From Mycobacterium sp. 1100029.7 (lineage in GTDB: Bacteria; Actinomycetota; Actinomycetes; Mycobacteriales; Mycobacteriaceae): 64,000 bases of DNA. The translations under genes and the position numbers were made by a program. Positions 7,936 through 16,584 of the stretch are shown piece by piece (position 1 is the first letter of the stretch; every line of letters starts with the position of its first letter). The notes beneath the pieces are model-generated. The model saw nothing but the letters and a program-made list of their open reading frames with translations, was not told the DNA's origin and made no database searches. Location of the stretch: assembly GCF_001665235.1 (NCBI RefSeq), contig NZ_LZSC01000057.1:124001-188000 (forward strand), given 5' to 3'.

Positions 7936-9269
7936 TGCCCACATTGTTGTGGTTTCGTCGCGATCTGCGCTTGCGCGATCACCCCGCACTGCTGGCTGCG
8001 GCCGACGCAGATGACGTGCTCGCCTGCTTCGTTCTCGATCCGCGGCTGGAAAAGTCGGCGGGCCAGCGCCGCCTGCAATTCTTGGGCGACACCCTGCGCG
8101 CATTGCGCGACGACCTGGACGGCCGGCTGCTGGTGGTCCGCGGTCAGCCCGAAGACCAGATCGTCAGCATTGCCAACAACATCGGGGCATCAGCGGTGCA
8201 CATCTCCGAGGACTTCGCGCCGTACGGCAAGCGACGTGATGGAAAGGTCCGTGCCGCGTTGGATTCGGTGCCGCTGGTAGCGACGGGCTCGCCATACCTG
8301 GTGTCCCCGGGGCGCGTCACCAAATCCGACGACTCCCCCTACAAGGTGTTCACCCCGTTTCTTCGCCAGTGGCGCGAGACCGGATGGCGGGCACCGGCGA
8401 AATCCGACGCCACGTCTGCGCGCTGGATCGACCCGGCAGACGTCTCGATCGAGGCGTGCGAAATCCCGGACCCGGGCTGTCATTTGGACCTCGCGGCCGG
8501 TGAGGCGGCGGCACTGCGACAGTGGAAGTCGTTCGTCGAGGGTGCGCTCAAGGATTACGACACCGATCGCAACAGGCCAGACATCAAAGGCACCAGCCGG
8601 ATGTCGGCACACCTGAAGTTCGGCACCATCCATCCGCGCACCATGGTCGCCGACCTCAACCTGCGTGGCCGTGGGGCGCAAACCTATCTGCGCGAGTTGG
8701 CGTTTCGTGACTTCTACGCCGACGTGCTGCACCACTGGCCGGCCAGCGTGTGGCGCAACTGGAACAGCGACTTCGACGCCATCAAGACCGACAGCGGCGC
8801 CGATGCCAAGAGCCGCTTCGAGGCGTGGAAAGCCGGGAAGACCGGATTTCCGATCGTCGACGCCGGAATGCGGCAACTTCGCGAAATCGGCTTCATGCAC
8901 AACCGGGTGCGCATGATCGTCGCCTCATTTCTGGTCAAAGACCTGCACCTGCCCTGGCAATGGGGAGCCGAGTGGTTCCTGGACCAACTCGTCGACGGCG
9001 ACATGGCCAACAATCAGCACGGCTGGCAGTGGACCGCGGGCTGCGGCACCGACGCGGCCCCCTACTTCCGGGTGTTCAACCCGACCACCCAGGGCGAGAA
9101 GTTCGATCCCGCAGGCGATTACATCCGGCAATGGGTCCCAGAGCTGCGTGACGCCGATGATGTCCATCTACGCAAAGGTCAACGGCCGCAAGGTTACCCA
9201 GAACCGATCGTCGACCACAGCGCGGAGCGGACCGAGGCGCTGAACCGCTACCAGAGCCTGAGTTCGTAG
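7935..9269 (+). CDS. phr: Deoxyribodipyrimidine photolyase (CPD photolyase)
   Basis: 444 aa, ATG 7935 overlapping the tspO stop. It opens with LLWFRRDLRLRDHPAL, the antenna-domain signature of the photolyase/cryptochrome family. The FAD-binding domain has GTSRMSAHLKFGTIHPR, YLRELAFRDFY, WKAGKTGFPIVDAGMRQL, MHNRVRMIVASFL and the DGD/N-N-Q-W-Q-W segment. It repairs UV pyrimidine dimers using blue light. It is the last gene of the MarR-controlled operon, which links repair to pigment synthesis. Confidence 0.95.
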   Translation: MPTLLWFRRDLRLRDHPALLAAADADDVLACFVLDPRLEKSAGQRRLQFLGDTLRALRDDLDGRLLVVRGQPEDQIVSIANNIGASAVHISEDFAPYGKRRDGKVRAALDSVPLVATGSPYLVSPGRVTKSDDSPYKVFTPFLRQWRETGWRAPAKSDATSARWIDPADVSIEACEIPDPGCHLDLAAGEAAALRQWKSFVEGALKDYDTDRNRPDIKGTSRMSAHLKFGTIHPRTMVADLNLRGRGAQTYLRELAFRDFYADVLHHWPASVWRNWNSDFDAIKTDSGADAKSRFEAWKAGKTGFPIVDAGMRQLREIGFMHNRVRMIVASFLVKDLHLPWQWGAEWFLDQLVDGDMANNQHGWQWTAGCGTDAAPYFRVFNPTTQGEKFDPAGDYIRQWVPELRDADDVHLRKGQRPQGYPEPIVDHSAERTEALNRYQSLSS

Positions 9270-9377
9270 CTCGGCGCGCTATTCGCCCGAAACATTCTTT
9301 GCCGAACCCCTTTCCCAAACCCATCTGGCGTGCAATTATCAGCCGATTCAAAGTTGCTGATGCGCCAGAGAGGCGAT

Positions 9378-9932
9378 ATGGACTGCTCGCTCGTTCGGAC
9401 CTTGCTGGTTTCCGCTGCCGCCGCGGGCCTGATGGCCAGCATCGGCGCCTGTTCGTGCTCGATCGGATCGTCGTCCTCGCACGCGGTATCCAAGAGCGAT
9501 GTCGCAAGCCAGATCACGCAGAAGCTGACCGACGCCCAGGGCAACAAGCCCGATTCGGTGGACTGTCCGGGCGACCTACCCGCCAACGTCGGGGCGCAGC
9601 TGAACTGTTCGATGAAAGTCAAAGGCGCCACCTACAACGTCAACGTGACCGTCACCAGCGTCAACGGCAGCGACGTCAAGTTCGACATGGTCGAGACGGT
9701 GGACAAGAGCCAGGTCGCCACCGCAATCAGCGACAACATCACCCAGCAGGTCGGCACCAAGCCTGAATCGGTGACCTGCCCGGACAACCTCAAGGGCGTG
9801 GCGGGCGCGACGCTGCGCTGCAAGCTGGTGACCGACGGCAAGACCTACGGCGTGAACGTGTCCGTCACGGGCGTCGACGCCGGCACCGTCGACTACCACT
9901 TCGTCGTCGACGACCAGCCGTCGTCGGGCTAG
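9378..9932 (+). CDS. Lipoprotein with two tandem DUF4333 domains
   Basis: 184 aa from ATG 9378, preceded by AGAGAGG; the frame is open earlier but this start has the better ribosome-binding site. Lipoprotein signal with lipobox IGAC. Two repeats of about 70 residues follow. Each starts VAxxI and carries a KP-S-V-C-P pair and a conserved Cys (DCPGDLPANVGAQLNCS and TCPDNLKGVAGATLRCK), so each probably forms one disulfide. Exported to the envelope; function unknown. Confidence 0.8.
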   Translation: MDCSLVRTLLVSAAAAGLMASIGACSCSIGSSSSHAVSKSDVASQITQKLTDAQGNKPDSVDCPGDLPANVGAQLNCSMKVKGATYNVNVTVTSVNGSDVKFDMVETVDKSQVATAISDNITQQVGTKPESVTCPDNLKGVAGATLRCKLVTDGKTYGVNVSVTGVDAGTVDYHFVVDDQPSSG

Positions 9933-10666
9933 CGGGCCGCCTTCTTACGCTCGATATCGGCTAGGGCAGCGGCCAATTCGGCGCGCTGCGCGGCCGAGCT
10001 CTCCCAGGACAGTTGCCGGTTCTTGACGACCTTGGCCGGCGCACCGACGGCGATCGAATAGTCGGGAACGACACCGCGCACCACGGCGTGCGAACCCAGC
10101 ACGCAGCCGCGCCCGACGGACGTTCCACGCAGCACCGTCACCTTGACCCCGACCCAGGTGTCGGGCCCGATCCGCACCGGGGACTTGACGATGCCCTGGT
10201 CCTTGATGGGCAGCGTGATGTCGTCCATCCGGTGGTCGAAATCGCAGACGTAGCACCAGTCGGCCATCAGCACCGAATCGCCGAGCTCGATGTCGAGGTA
10301 GGCGTTGATCACGTTGTCTCGGCCCAGCACGACCTTGTCGCCGAACCGCAGCGAGCCCTCGTGCGCGCGGATCGTGTTCTTGTCGCCGATGTGCACCCAC
10401 CGGCCGATCTCCAGCTGCGCCAACTCGGGTGTCGCATGGATCTCGACGCCCTTGCCGATGAACACCATGCCGCGGGTGATGATGTGCGGATTGGCCAGCT
10501 TGAATTTCAGCAGCCGCCAATAGCGCACCAGATACCACGGCGTGTAGGCACGGTTGCGCAGCACCCACCTCAGCGAGGCCAGCGTCAGGAATCTTGCCTG
10601 GCGTGGGTCCCGCAGCCGCGATCCACGCCAGCGGCGGTGGACCGGGGCACCCCACATGCTCGTCAT
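9929..10666 (-). CDS. Left-handed beta-helix acyltransferase (Rv3034c-like)
   Basis: 245 aa from ATG 10666 (a TTG at 10690 is possible). Hexapeptide-repeat transferase: imperfect [LIV]GxxxxI repeats from about residue 65 to 205 (IGKGVEI, IGRWVHIG, VGRDNVI, IGPDTWVGVKVTVL, VGRGCVLGSHAVV). There is a catalytic-type His in CDFDHRMD, a SIAVGAPAKVVK end cap and a C-terminal helix. Likely O-acetyl or acyl transferase acting on a sugar or lipid. It matches Rv3034c in position and opens the conserved core block. Convergent with the DUF4333 gene (4-base overlap). Confidence 0.85.
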   Translation of the reverse strand: MTSMWGAPVHRRWRGSRLRDPRQARFLTLASLRWVLRNRAYTPWYLVRYWRLLKFKLANPHIITRGMVFIGKGVEIHATPELAQLEIGRWVHIGDKNTIRAHEGSLRFGDKVVLGRDNVINAYLDIELGDSVLMADWCYVCDFDHRMDDITLPIKDQGIVKSPVRIGPDTWVGVKVTVLRGTSVGRGCVLGSHAVVRGVVPDYSIAVGAPAKVVKNRQLSWESSAAQRAELAAALADIERKKAAR

Positions 10667-10802
10667 GGCCGGAAAGCCTAACGCGGGCAATCACGGGTAC
10701 GCGAACCGCCACGGGTTACCCTCACCTGTACTCAATCGCTGCCGAACGGCCGGGTCTGCCCGCGGGCGGCCCGCCTTGCAAGAAGGATTTGGAAAACCGA
10801 AG

Positions 10803-12125
10803 GTGCTTGGCCGACAACTCGTCAGTGGGCTTCGGCGTTCGTCATCCGTACTGCTGGCGGCCCTGCTTGCCGCGGGCCTTGGTGCGTGCGGCAACACCGA
10901 CTCCTGGGTCGATGCCGCGCCCGCGCTGGGCTGGTCGGCGCCATACGCCGACGCGGCCAACAGCAGCTACACCACGACGAGCGGCGCCGACAAGCTGTCC
11001 CTGCAGTGGACCCGCTCGGTCAAGGGCAGCCTGGGTGCCGGTCCCGCGCTGAGCACCAACAACTATCTGGCCCTCAACGCCCAAACCCCCGGCGGATGTT
11101 CGCTGATGGAATGGGAAAACAACGACAAGGGCCGACAACGCTGGTGCGTCCGGCTGTTCCAGGGCGGCGGCTTCGCCGGTCCTTTGTTCGACGGCTTCGA
11201 CAATCTCTACGTCGGCCAGCCGGGTGCGTTCCTGTCGTTCCCGGTGACCCAGTGGACCCGGTGGCGCCAGCCGGTGATCGGAATGCCTTCTACGCCAAGG
11301 TTTTTGGGTGGCGGACAACTCCTTGTCACCACGCATCTGGGTCAGGTGCTGGTATTCGACGCACACCGCGGCATGGTGGTGGGCAGCCCGCTGGACCTGG
11401 TCGACGGGATCGACCCGACCGACGCGACGCGCGGACTGGCCGACTGCGGCCCGGCCCGGCAGGGCTGCCCGGTCGCGGCCGCACCGGCCTACTCGACGGC
11501 CAGCACGACGGCAGTGCTCAGCGTCTGGCAGCCGGGCGCCCCGGCGGCGACGCTGGTGGGGCTGAAGTACCACCGCGGGCAGACACCGCTGCTGTCCAAG
11601 GAGTGGACCAGCGACGCCGTGGCCGCCGGGATCATCGCCAGCCCAGTGCTGTCCGCCAACGGATCGACGGTCTACGTCAACGGCCGCGACCAACGGCTGT
11701 GGGCCCTGGCCGCCGCCGACGGGAAACCGAAATGGTCGGTGCCGCTGGGATTCCTGGCCCAGACGCCGCCCGCGGTCACCCCCCAGGGCCTGATCGTGGC
11801 CGGCGGCGGGCCCGACACCAAGCTGGTGGCCTTCAAGGACGCCGGTGATCACGCCGACCAGGCGTGGCGCCGCGATGACGTCACTCCGCTGTCGTCGTCG
11901 AGCCTGGCCGGCGGCCGCGTCGGCTACGTGGTGAGCAGCGGCCCCGCCCGCGACGATGCCCCGGGCATGTCGTTGCTGGCGTTCGATCCGGGCAACGGCC
12001 ACACGATCAACGGCTATCCGCTTCCCGCGGCCACCGGCTACCCGGTCGGCGTCGCCGTGGGCAACGATCGCCGGGTGGTGGCCGCTACCAGCGATGGTCA
12101 GGTCTACGGCTTCGGCCCGGCCTGA
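10803..12125 (+). CDS. PQQ-type beta-propeller lipoprotein (Rv3035-like)
   Basis: 440 aa from GTG 10803, which immediately precedes a lipoprotein signal (LLAAGLGACG, lipobox LGAC). The frame continues upstream without a better start. The remainder carries PQQ/WD-like blade motifs with LW.LAA.DGKPKWSVPLG and repeated VYVNG/LVAF strands, suggesting a seven- or eight-bladed propeller outside the membrane. It is likely a scaffold protein; no enzymatic residues are evident. Conserved neighbour of the acyltransferase, divergent from it. Confidence 0.8.
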   Translation: MLGRQLVSGLRRSSSVLLAALLAAGLGACGNTDSWVDAAPALGWSAPYADAANSSYTTTSGADKLSLQWTRSVKGSLGAGPALSTNNYLALNAQTPGGCSLMEWENNDKGRQRWCVRLFQGGGFAGPLFDGFDNLYVGQPGAFLSFPVTQWTRWRQPVIGMPSTPRFLGGGQLLVTTHLGQVLVFDAHRGMVVGSPLDLVDGIDPTDATRGLADCGPARQGCPVAAAPAYSTASTTAVLSVWQPGAPAATLVGLKYHRGQTPLLSKEWTSDAVAAGIIASPVLSANGSTVYVNGRDQRLWALAAADGKPKWSVPLGFLAQTPPAVTPQGLIVAGGGPDTKLVAFKDAGDHADQAWRRDDVTPLSSSSLAGGRVGYVVSSGPARDDAPGMSLLAFDPGNGHTINGYPLPAATGYPVGVAVGNDRRVVAATSDGQVYGFGPA

Positions 12126-12131
12126 GGCCGG
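12117..12131. terminator. Short GC hairpin between convergent genes
   Basis: CCGGCC-TGA-GGCCGG folds into a 6-bp stem that includes the stop codon of the propeller gene. It sits against the end of the TB22.2-like gene. A possible bidirectional terminator without a U-run, as is common in mycobacteria. Confidence 0.3.
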
Positions 12132-12815
12132 TTAAACCGCCAGCGGCGGAATGGCGTTGCGTGGCACCTGGGCCTCGCTGGGACCGGCGAACGCCGGCAA
12201 CATCTCCCCCGGCGCGAAATAGAAGATCAGCTGGTCGTCGGTGATCGCGAAGTTCTGATAGTGCGACGGGTCGCGCCCCGACGACGGCAAAATGGCCGCA
12301 CCGAGCGCGCTCTGCCGCTCCAGGTCGCGCTGCACCAGCGGGAAGATCGCGTCCAGCGGCGACGTGCCCGCAGCGAACAGGTTGTCGAAGGTGATCGGCT
12401 GTTTGGTCCCGAGGTTGTAGTTGAAGGACTTGTACCACGTAGACGTGTGCGATCCGCCGACGTCCTGGAAGAACTTCAGCACCACACTGCGGGTGTTGTG
12501 CGGCGGCTGACCAGCGAAGTGCTGCTCGGTGGTCGCCTCCATCTGGTAGGGCTGATCGCGGGGCCCGGAGCTCTGCGCGACGGCGATGAACCCGTCGCGG
12601 TTCTGGGTGATGTAGTCGGTCAGCGGCTGCTGGTCGGGATAGTCGGCCGGAAATGTCATGGTGAGTGTGTACGTCGGCGCGGTAGCGCGGATATGGCAGA
12701 GCTGTCCGGCCTCGATGGCGCCGCCCAGGCTGGCACAGGATGGCGGTTCGGCGGAGGCGGGCCCACCCAGCAGAACCGCGGTCGACAACACCGCGGCCAC
12801 GATCAGATAGCGCAT
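12132..12815 (-). CDS. Secreted DUF3298-type protein (TB22.2/Rv3036c-like)
   Basis: 227 aa from ATG 12815, with a GAGGA ribosome-binding motif upstream. A Sec signal peptide is seen at residues 1-22 (VAAVLSTAVLLGGPASA, cleavage before EPP). The mature part carries the DUF3298 region with GSHTSTWYKSFNY, LFAAGTSPLDAIFPLV and FAITDDQLIFYFAPGEMLP, which is like the RsiV/lysozyme-binding fold. Two early Cys (C27, C40) may pair. Length equals the M. tuberculosis protein. Exported antigen of unknown activity. Confidence 0.85.
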   Translation of the reverse strand: MRYLIVAAVLSTAVLLGGPASAEPPSCASLGGAIEAGQLCHIRATAPTYTLTMTFPADYPDQQPLTDYITQNRDGFIAVAQSSGPRDQPYQMEATTEQHFAGQPPHNTRSVVLKFFQDVGGSHTSTWYKSFNYNLGTKQPITFDNLFAAGTSPLDAIFPLVQRDLERQSALGAAILPSSGRDPSHYQNFAITDDQLIFYFAPGEMLPAFAGPSEAQVPRNAIPPLAV

Positions 12816-12888
12816 AACTCGAATTGTCCTCGTCGATTTCAGATGGCGAGGTCCCCCGGAAAGTGACCGCCGACAGCGTACCTGGGCG

Positions 12889-14076
12889 TCACCTCGACGG
12901 ACGGCAGATGTATGCGACGCGACGAGCGGCGGACCCGGATCCGATGCGGGCGAGGACCACCGACAAAGCCTGGGTGCCCCGCGGCCGCAGCCTTCGCCGC
13001 AGCGCGTCAGGATCGACCCGCAGACCGCGCACCAGAATTTCGAGCACACCGCAATCGAGCGCGGTCAGCGCGCGGCGCAGGGGGCGCTCGTCGAAGTCGA
13101 GCTGCTCGAGCACCTCGAAGCCCCGCACACCCGGCGGCAGCTGCTCGCCGGACAGGTAGGCGATGTCGGGGTCGAGTTGCCACAGGCCGTGCCGGGCACC
13201 GTAGTGGCGCACCAGCCCGGCCCGCACCACGGCTCCGTCCGGGTCGACGATCCAGCGCCCAGCTGGGCGCGCCGGGCAGTCGTCGGGTTCGGCGTCGGTG
13301 AGCTGTTCGCCGCGATCGAGCACGCTCGCCCGGCGCCGGACTGTCGGCTCGGTCAACCCCGCCGACCACAGGCACGCTTCACGCACCGAGCCCTGATACG
13401 ACGTCACCTCGATCTCACCGTCGAAGCCGAGCTCGGACAGCTGATCGAAATCGATTCCGGGCGCGCACTTTACGACGAGATCGCGATCTCGGTAGCAGTC
13501 GATCAGCTGGCCCAGGCCCGGCTGGTAGTCGGCCGGGTTGAACCGGCGATGCCCACCGTGGCGGCGTGCCGGGTCGACGACGACCACCGCGTCACGGGTT
13601 ACCGGATGCAGCGCGTCGGCCCGGCACAGCCGGGCATCGGAACCGAGGTTATGCGCCGCCATCGCCAGTCGCACCGGGTCGATGTCGCTGCCGATCGCGT
13701 CGACGCCCGCCGCACGCAGCGCGGCCACTTCGGTGCCGATCGAGCAGGTCGCGTCGTGCACGACGGCGCCCAGCGAGCCGGCCAGTCGCCGGGCCCGGTG
13801 CGCGGCCACCGGCGCGGCGGTGGCCTGCTGCAGCGCCTCATCGGTGAACAGCCAAGTCGAGACGTCCCCGAGCTTGTCGATCGCGCGCCGGCGCAGCAGC
13901 GTGGTTTCCACCAGCACGGGCGCCCGCGCACCGAAGCGGGTTCGCGCCGCGGCGACATCAGCGATGCGGCTGGCGTCGGTCAGCTCGAACTCGGCGACGG
14001 CCGCGAGCGCCGCATCACCGGCTTTCGACCGCAGGTAAGCGACGTCGTCGGCCGTGAAGCGTAAACCGCTGCTCAG
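12889..14076 (-). CDS. Class I SAM methyltransferase with THUMP-like domain (Rv3037c-like)
   Basis: About 395 aa. The SAM-binding Rossmann domain shows DATCSIGTEVAALRAAGVDAIGSDIDPVRLAMAAHN and VVVVDPARR. A C-terminal THUMP-like region (R.L.TLDCGVLEILVRG) follows, suggesting an RNA methyltransferase. No ATG, GTG or TTG occurs near the natural N-terminus: the first ordinary start in frame is 342 bases further up, antisense-free but inside the upstream methyltransferase gene. I place the start at CTG 14076, which overlaps the upstream TGA as CTGA just where coupled genes usually have ATGA or GTGA. The start is therefore inferred. Confidence 0.75.
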   Translation of the reverse strand: MSSGLRFTADDVAYLRSKAGDAALAAVAEFELTDASRIADVAAARTRFGARAPVLVETTLLRRRAIDKLGDVSTWLFTDEALQQATAAPVAAHRARRLAGSLGAVVHDATCSIGTEVAALRAAGVDAIGSDIDPVRLAMAAHNLGSDARLCRADALHPVTRDAVVVVDPARRHGGHRRFNPADYQPGLGQLIDCYRDRDLVVKCAPGIDFDQLSELGFDGEIEVTSYQGSVREACLWSAGLTEPTVRRRASVLDRGEQLTDAEPDDCPARPAGRWIVDPDGAVVRAGLVRHYGARHGLWQLDPDIAYLSGEQLPPGVRGFEVLEQLDFDERPLRRALTALDCGVLEILVRGLRVDPDALRRRLRPRGTQALSVVLARIGSGSAARRVAYICRPSR

Positions 14077-15035
14077 GAGGGTTTGACCCCGGTGACCATC
14101 ACGTTGTAGAACCAGCCCTTGGGGGCCAGGTGACGCCAGATGTTGGCGTCGACCCAGCTCAGCGTCTTCCAGCCGTTGAACGCAAACCTGGCCCAGCCCC
14201 AGCCGAGGCGGCCCGGCGGGACCGAGGCCTCGAAGGTGCGGACCGGCCAGCCGAACATCGCGGCGGTGAACTCCTCGCTGGCGGTCTCGACCTGCACCGC
14301 GCCGGCGTTGCTGGCCATTCGCTCGAGGTCCTCCGGGGCGAAGGTGTGCAGGTCGACGATCGCTTCCAGCGCCGCGACGCGGGAGGATTCGTCGAGCTCG
14401 ACCTGCGGACGACGCCACCCGCCCAGGCCGGGCAGCTTGGTGACGTTGGTGGCTACCCGCCAGGTCAGCGTGGACAGCGAACGGGCATAGACCTCGCCGA
14501 CGTTGGTCGGCTCACCGGCGAAGACGAACCGGCCGCCGGGCTTGAGCACCCGGATCACCTCGCGCAGCGACAGCTCGACGTCGGGAATGTGGTGCAGCAC
14601 GGCGTGCCCGACCACCAGGTCGAAGGTGTTGTCGTCGTACGGGATGCCCTCGGCGTCGGCGACCCGGCCGTCGATGTCCAGGCCCAGCGATTGCCCGTTG
14701 CGGGTGGCGACCTTGACCATGCCGGGTGACAGGTCGGTGACCGATCCGCGTCGCGCGACTCCGGCCTGAATCAGGTTGAGCAGGAAAAACCCAGTGCCGC
14801 AGCCCAATTCGAGGGCGCGGTCGTAGGGAAGTTCATGCAGCACGTCCTCGGGCACCGCCGCGTCGAAGCGCCCGCGCGCGTAGTCCACGCAGCGCTGGTC
14901 ATAGGAGATCGACCATTTCTCGTCGTAGGTCTCGGCCTCCCAGTCGTGGTAGAGCACCTGGGCGAGCTTGGTGTCGTGCCGGGCGGCTTCGACCTGGTCG
15001 GCCGTGACGTGGCCGGCCGGAGTTACTTCGGTCAT
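14073..15035 (-). CDS. Class I SAM-dependent methyltransferase (Rv3038c-like)
   Basis: 320 aa from ATG 15035. Motif I LELGCGTGFFLLNL (about residue 75), acidic loop DLSPGMV, motif LVVGHAVLHHIPDVELSLREVIRVLKPGG typical of UbiE/small-molecule methyltransferases. The C-terminal 100 residues are specific to this mycobacterial family. The substrate is unknown. Operon with the downstream THUMP methyltransferase. Confidence 0.85.
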   Translation of the reverse strand: MTEVTPAGHVTADQVEAARHDTKLAQVLYHDWEAETYDEKWSISYDQRCVDYARGRFDAAVPEDVLHELPYDRALELGCGTGFFLLNLIQAGVARRGSVTDLSPGMVKVATRNGQSLGLDIDGRVADAEGIPYDDNTFDLVVGHAVLHHIPDVELSLREVIRVLKPGGRFVFAGEPTNVGEVYARSLSTLTWRVATNVTKLPGLGGWRRPQVELDESSRVAALEAIVDLHTFAPEDLERMASNAGAVQVETASEEFTAAMFGWPVRTFEASVPPGRLGWGWARFAFNGWKTLSWVDANIWRHLAPKGWFYNVMVTGVKPS

Positions 15036-15151
15036 CAGGGCAGCCTAACTGCTGGCGGATTCCGGGTATCTGGCCCCGGCGGCGGCGACGGCCGAATCCG
15101 CCCGGCGCAAGGTGAAGTGCAAAGCGGCCGTGTCGACCTAAAATCTGCGGT

Positions 15152-15451
15152 GTGGCTGACGTATTTGAGGCCAGTGGTGAGGGGCTGCAGGCATTGGCAG
15201 CACACTGCACGATGGTCTCGGCAGAGCTGGTCGCGGCAACACCGGTGCCCCGGGTCGGACTACCAGTCCAGGCAACATCTGGCGCCGTCGGCGCTACACA
15301 TGCCGCCGTCGACGGCGTCATCACCGCTTTGGCGCACCGTGCGCAATCAAGCGCAGTCAAGTCGGCCGTAGCGGGCGCCCAGTTCGCGATGACGGACGCT
15401 GCTGGTGCGCGGCAAGCCGCCGCTCTCGTTGCCTCGATATCCAAGGTGTAG
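15152..15451 (+). CDS. EspC-like type VII secretion target
   Basis: 99 aa from GTG 15152, two bases before the toxin gene. The composition and layout match EspC/ESX-secretion-associated proteins: a small Ala/Val-rich helical hairpin, an early GEGLQALAAHC helix, a short proline turn (ATPVPRVGLPV), then a long second helix with little charge. Such proteins form heterodimers with a larger WXG-type partner and are exported by ESX systems. No ESX machinery genes are in the window, so export would rely on a secretion system elsewhere. It opens the accessory island between the methyltransferase and echA17. Confidence 0.65.
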   Translation: MADVFEASGEGLQALAAHCTMVSAELVAATPVPRVGLPVQATSGAVGATHAAVDGVITALAHRAQSSAVKSAVAGAQFAMTDAAGARQAAALVASISKV

Positions 15452-15453
15452 CC

Positions 15454-16571
15454 GTGGCGGGGGTCGGAGGCGTGGGAGTCCCATCCCTGTCAGAGATTCA
15501 AGCGTGGGACATTGCTCACTTAGAAGGTGCGGCCGCGGACTGGTCGGCGACTGCCGAGCACTGGGAGACCTCATTCAGTTCGATTCATCGGCTACTGTTT
15601 CGCCGGGCGGAACGGTGTGGGAGGGTGTCGCTGCAGAGGCGGCGCAGGAAAGAGCGTTCGCCGATCTGGTCAAAGTGCGAGGACTGTCCGATGTCCTTCA
15701 CGAATCCGCCTCGATAGCGCGCCGGGGCGCTGACACTCTCGAGTCCGCGAAGCGCAACGTGCTGGATGCGGTCGACGAAGCCAGCAGCGCCGGATATCTT
15801 GTGGGCGAAGACCTTTCAGTAACGCCGACGCGGCGAGGTTTGACGGCTCAAGCCCAGGCGCAGGTTTATGCCGCGGGCATCCAAGAACGTGCCGCACAAC
15901 TCGCCGCCCAGGATGCGGCAATCGCTGCCAAGATCACGACCGTCAGCGCACCTTTGAACTCCGTCGCTTTCGCCGAATCCCAGGCGCCGACCGTGGCTCG
16001 GGCGCTCGGCGCCGGTTTCAAGCTGGATCACGAGTGGGATCCCTACACCGATCAACCCGGGCGCGGGCCCTTCGAGCCTGTCACGCCGCTGCAACCACAG
16101 TTCGATCCCAAGACCGGGACCGTCCAAGGTGGCGCAGGGTTTCCTCCCATGGGCGAGGGTCCCATCGGCGGGAGAGGCGGCCCGGGCTCACGCGGGCCAG
16201 GAGGTTCTGGCGCAGGTCGCCAAGGTGGCAGCGGAGGTGTTGAGCCACCGAGACCAGGCTCGGGCGGGGGTGAAATACCGAAAAATGTACGAGACACACT
16301 GGAACAGATCGATGCCGGGAAATGGCCCGGTGCAGCCAATGCACCCGGCACGAAGGGCGGGGGCAAATTCGACAATGATCCGCCAGAACCCGGCCAACCT
16401 CGACCTCTTCCAACTACCGAACCATCTGGCAAGCCCATTATCTACTCAGAATGGGATGCTAACCCTAGAGATCCCGAATTGAAACGCGACGAGGAGCGCA
16501 TCATTACCGGCACCGACGGATCCGCATGGTATACCACCGACCATTATCACACATTTCATCGAATTCGATAG
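15454..16571 (+). pseudogene. T7SS WXG-type protein with C-terminal guanyl-specific RNase domain, frameshifted
   Basis: The gene begins at GTG 15454 with a WXG100-like helical domain (AWDIAHLEGAAADWSATAEHW). The frame then changes: residues up to SSIHR (ending at 15591) continue naturally as ATVSPGGTVWEGVAAEAAQERAF only in the next frame, as if one G were missing at 15590-15591. Restored, it is about 372 aa: helical export domain with a W-E-G turn (1-180), Gly/Pro-rich linker (about 200-270), and a C-terminal domain resembling RNase Sa/barnase. Candidate catalytic residues are E333 in YSEWD, R349 in ERIITG and H364 in DHYHTF, spaced 16 and 15 apart as in RNase Sa (15 and 16). A secreted RNase toxin; inactive if the shift is real, intact if it is a sequencing error. 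Confidence 0.75.
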
Positions 16572-16584
16572 CGTTAGTGGACCC

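Noticed and set aside
15405..16571. Single uninterrupted toxin gene from 15405
   Set aside because: The first 60 codons of this frame are out-of-frame read of the EspC-like and WXG regions; real coding switches frame at 15591.
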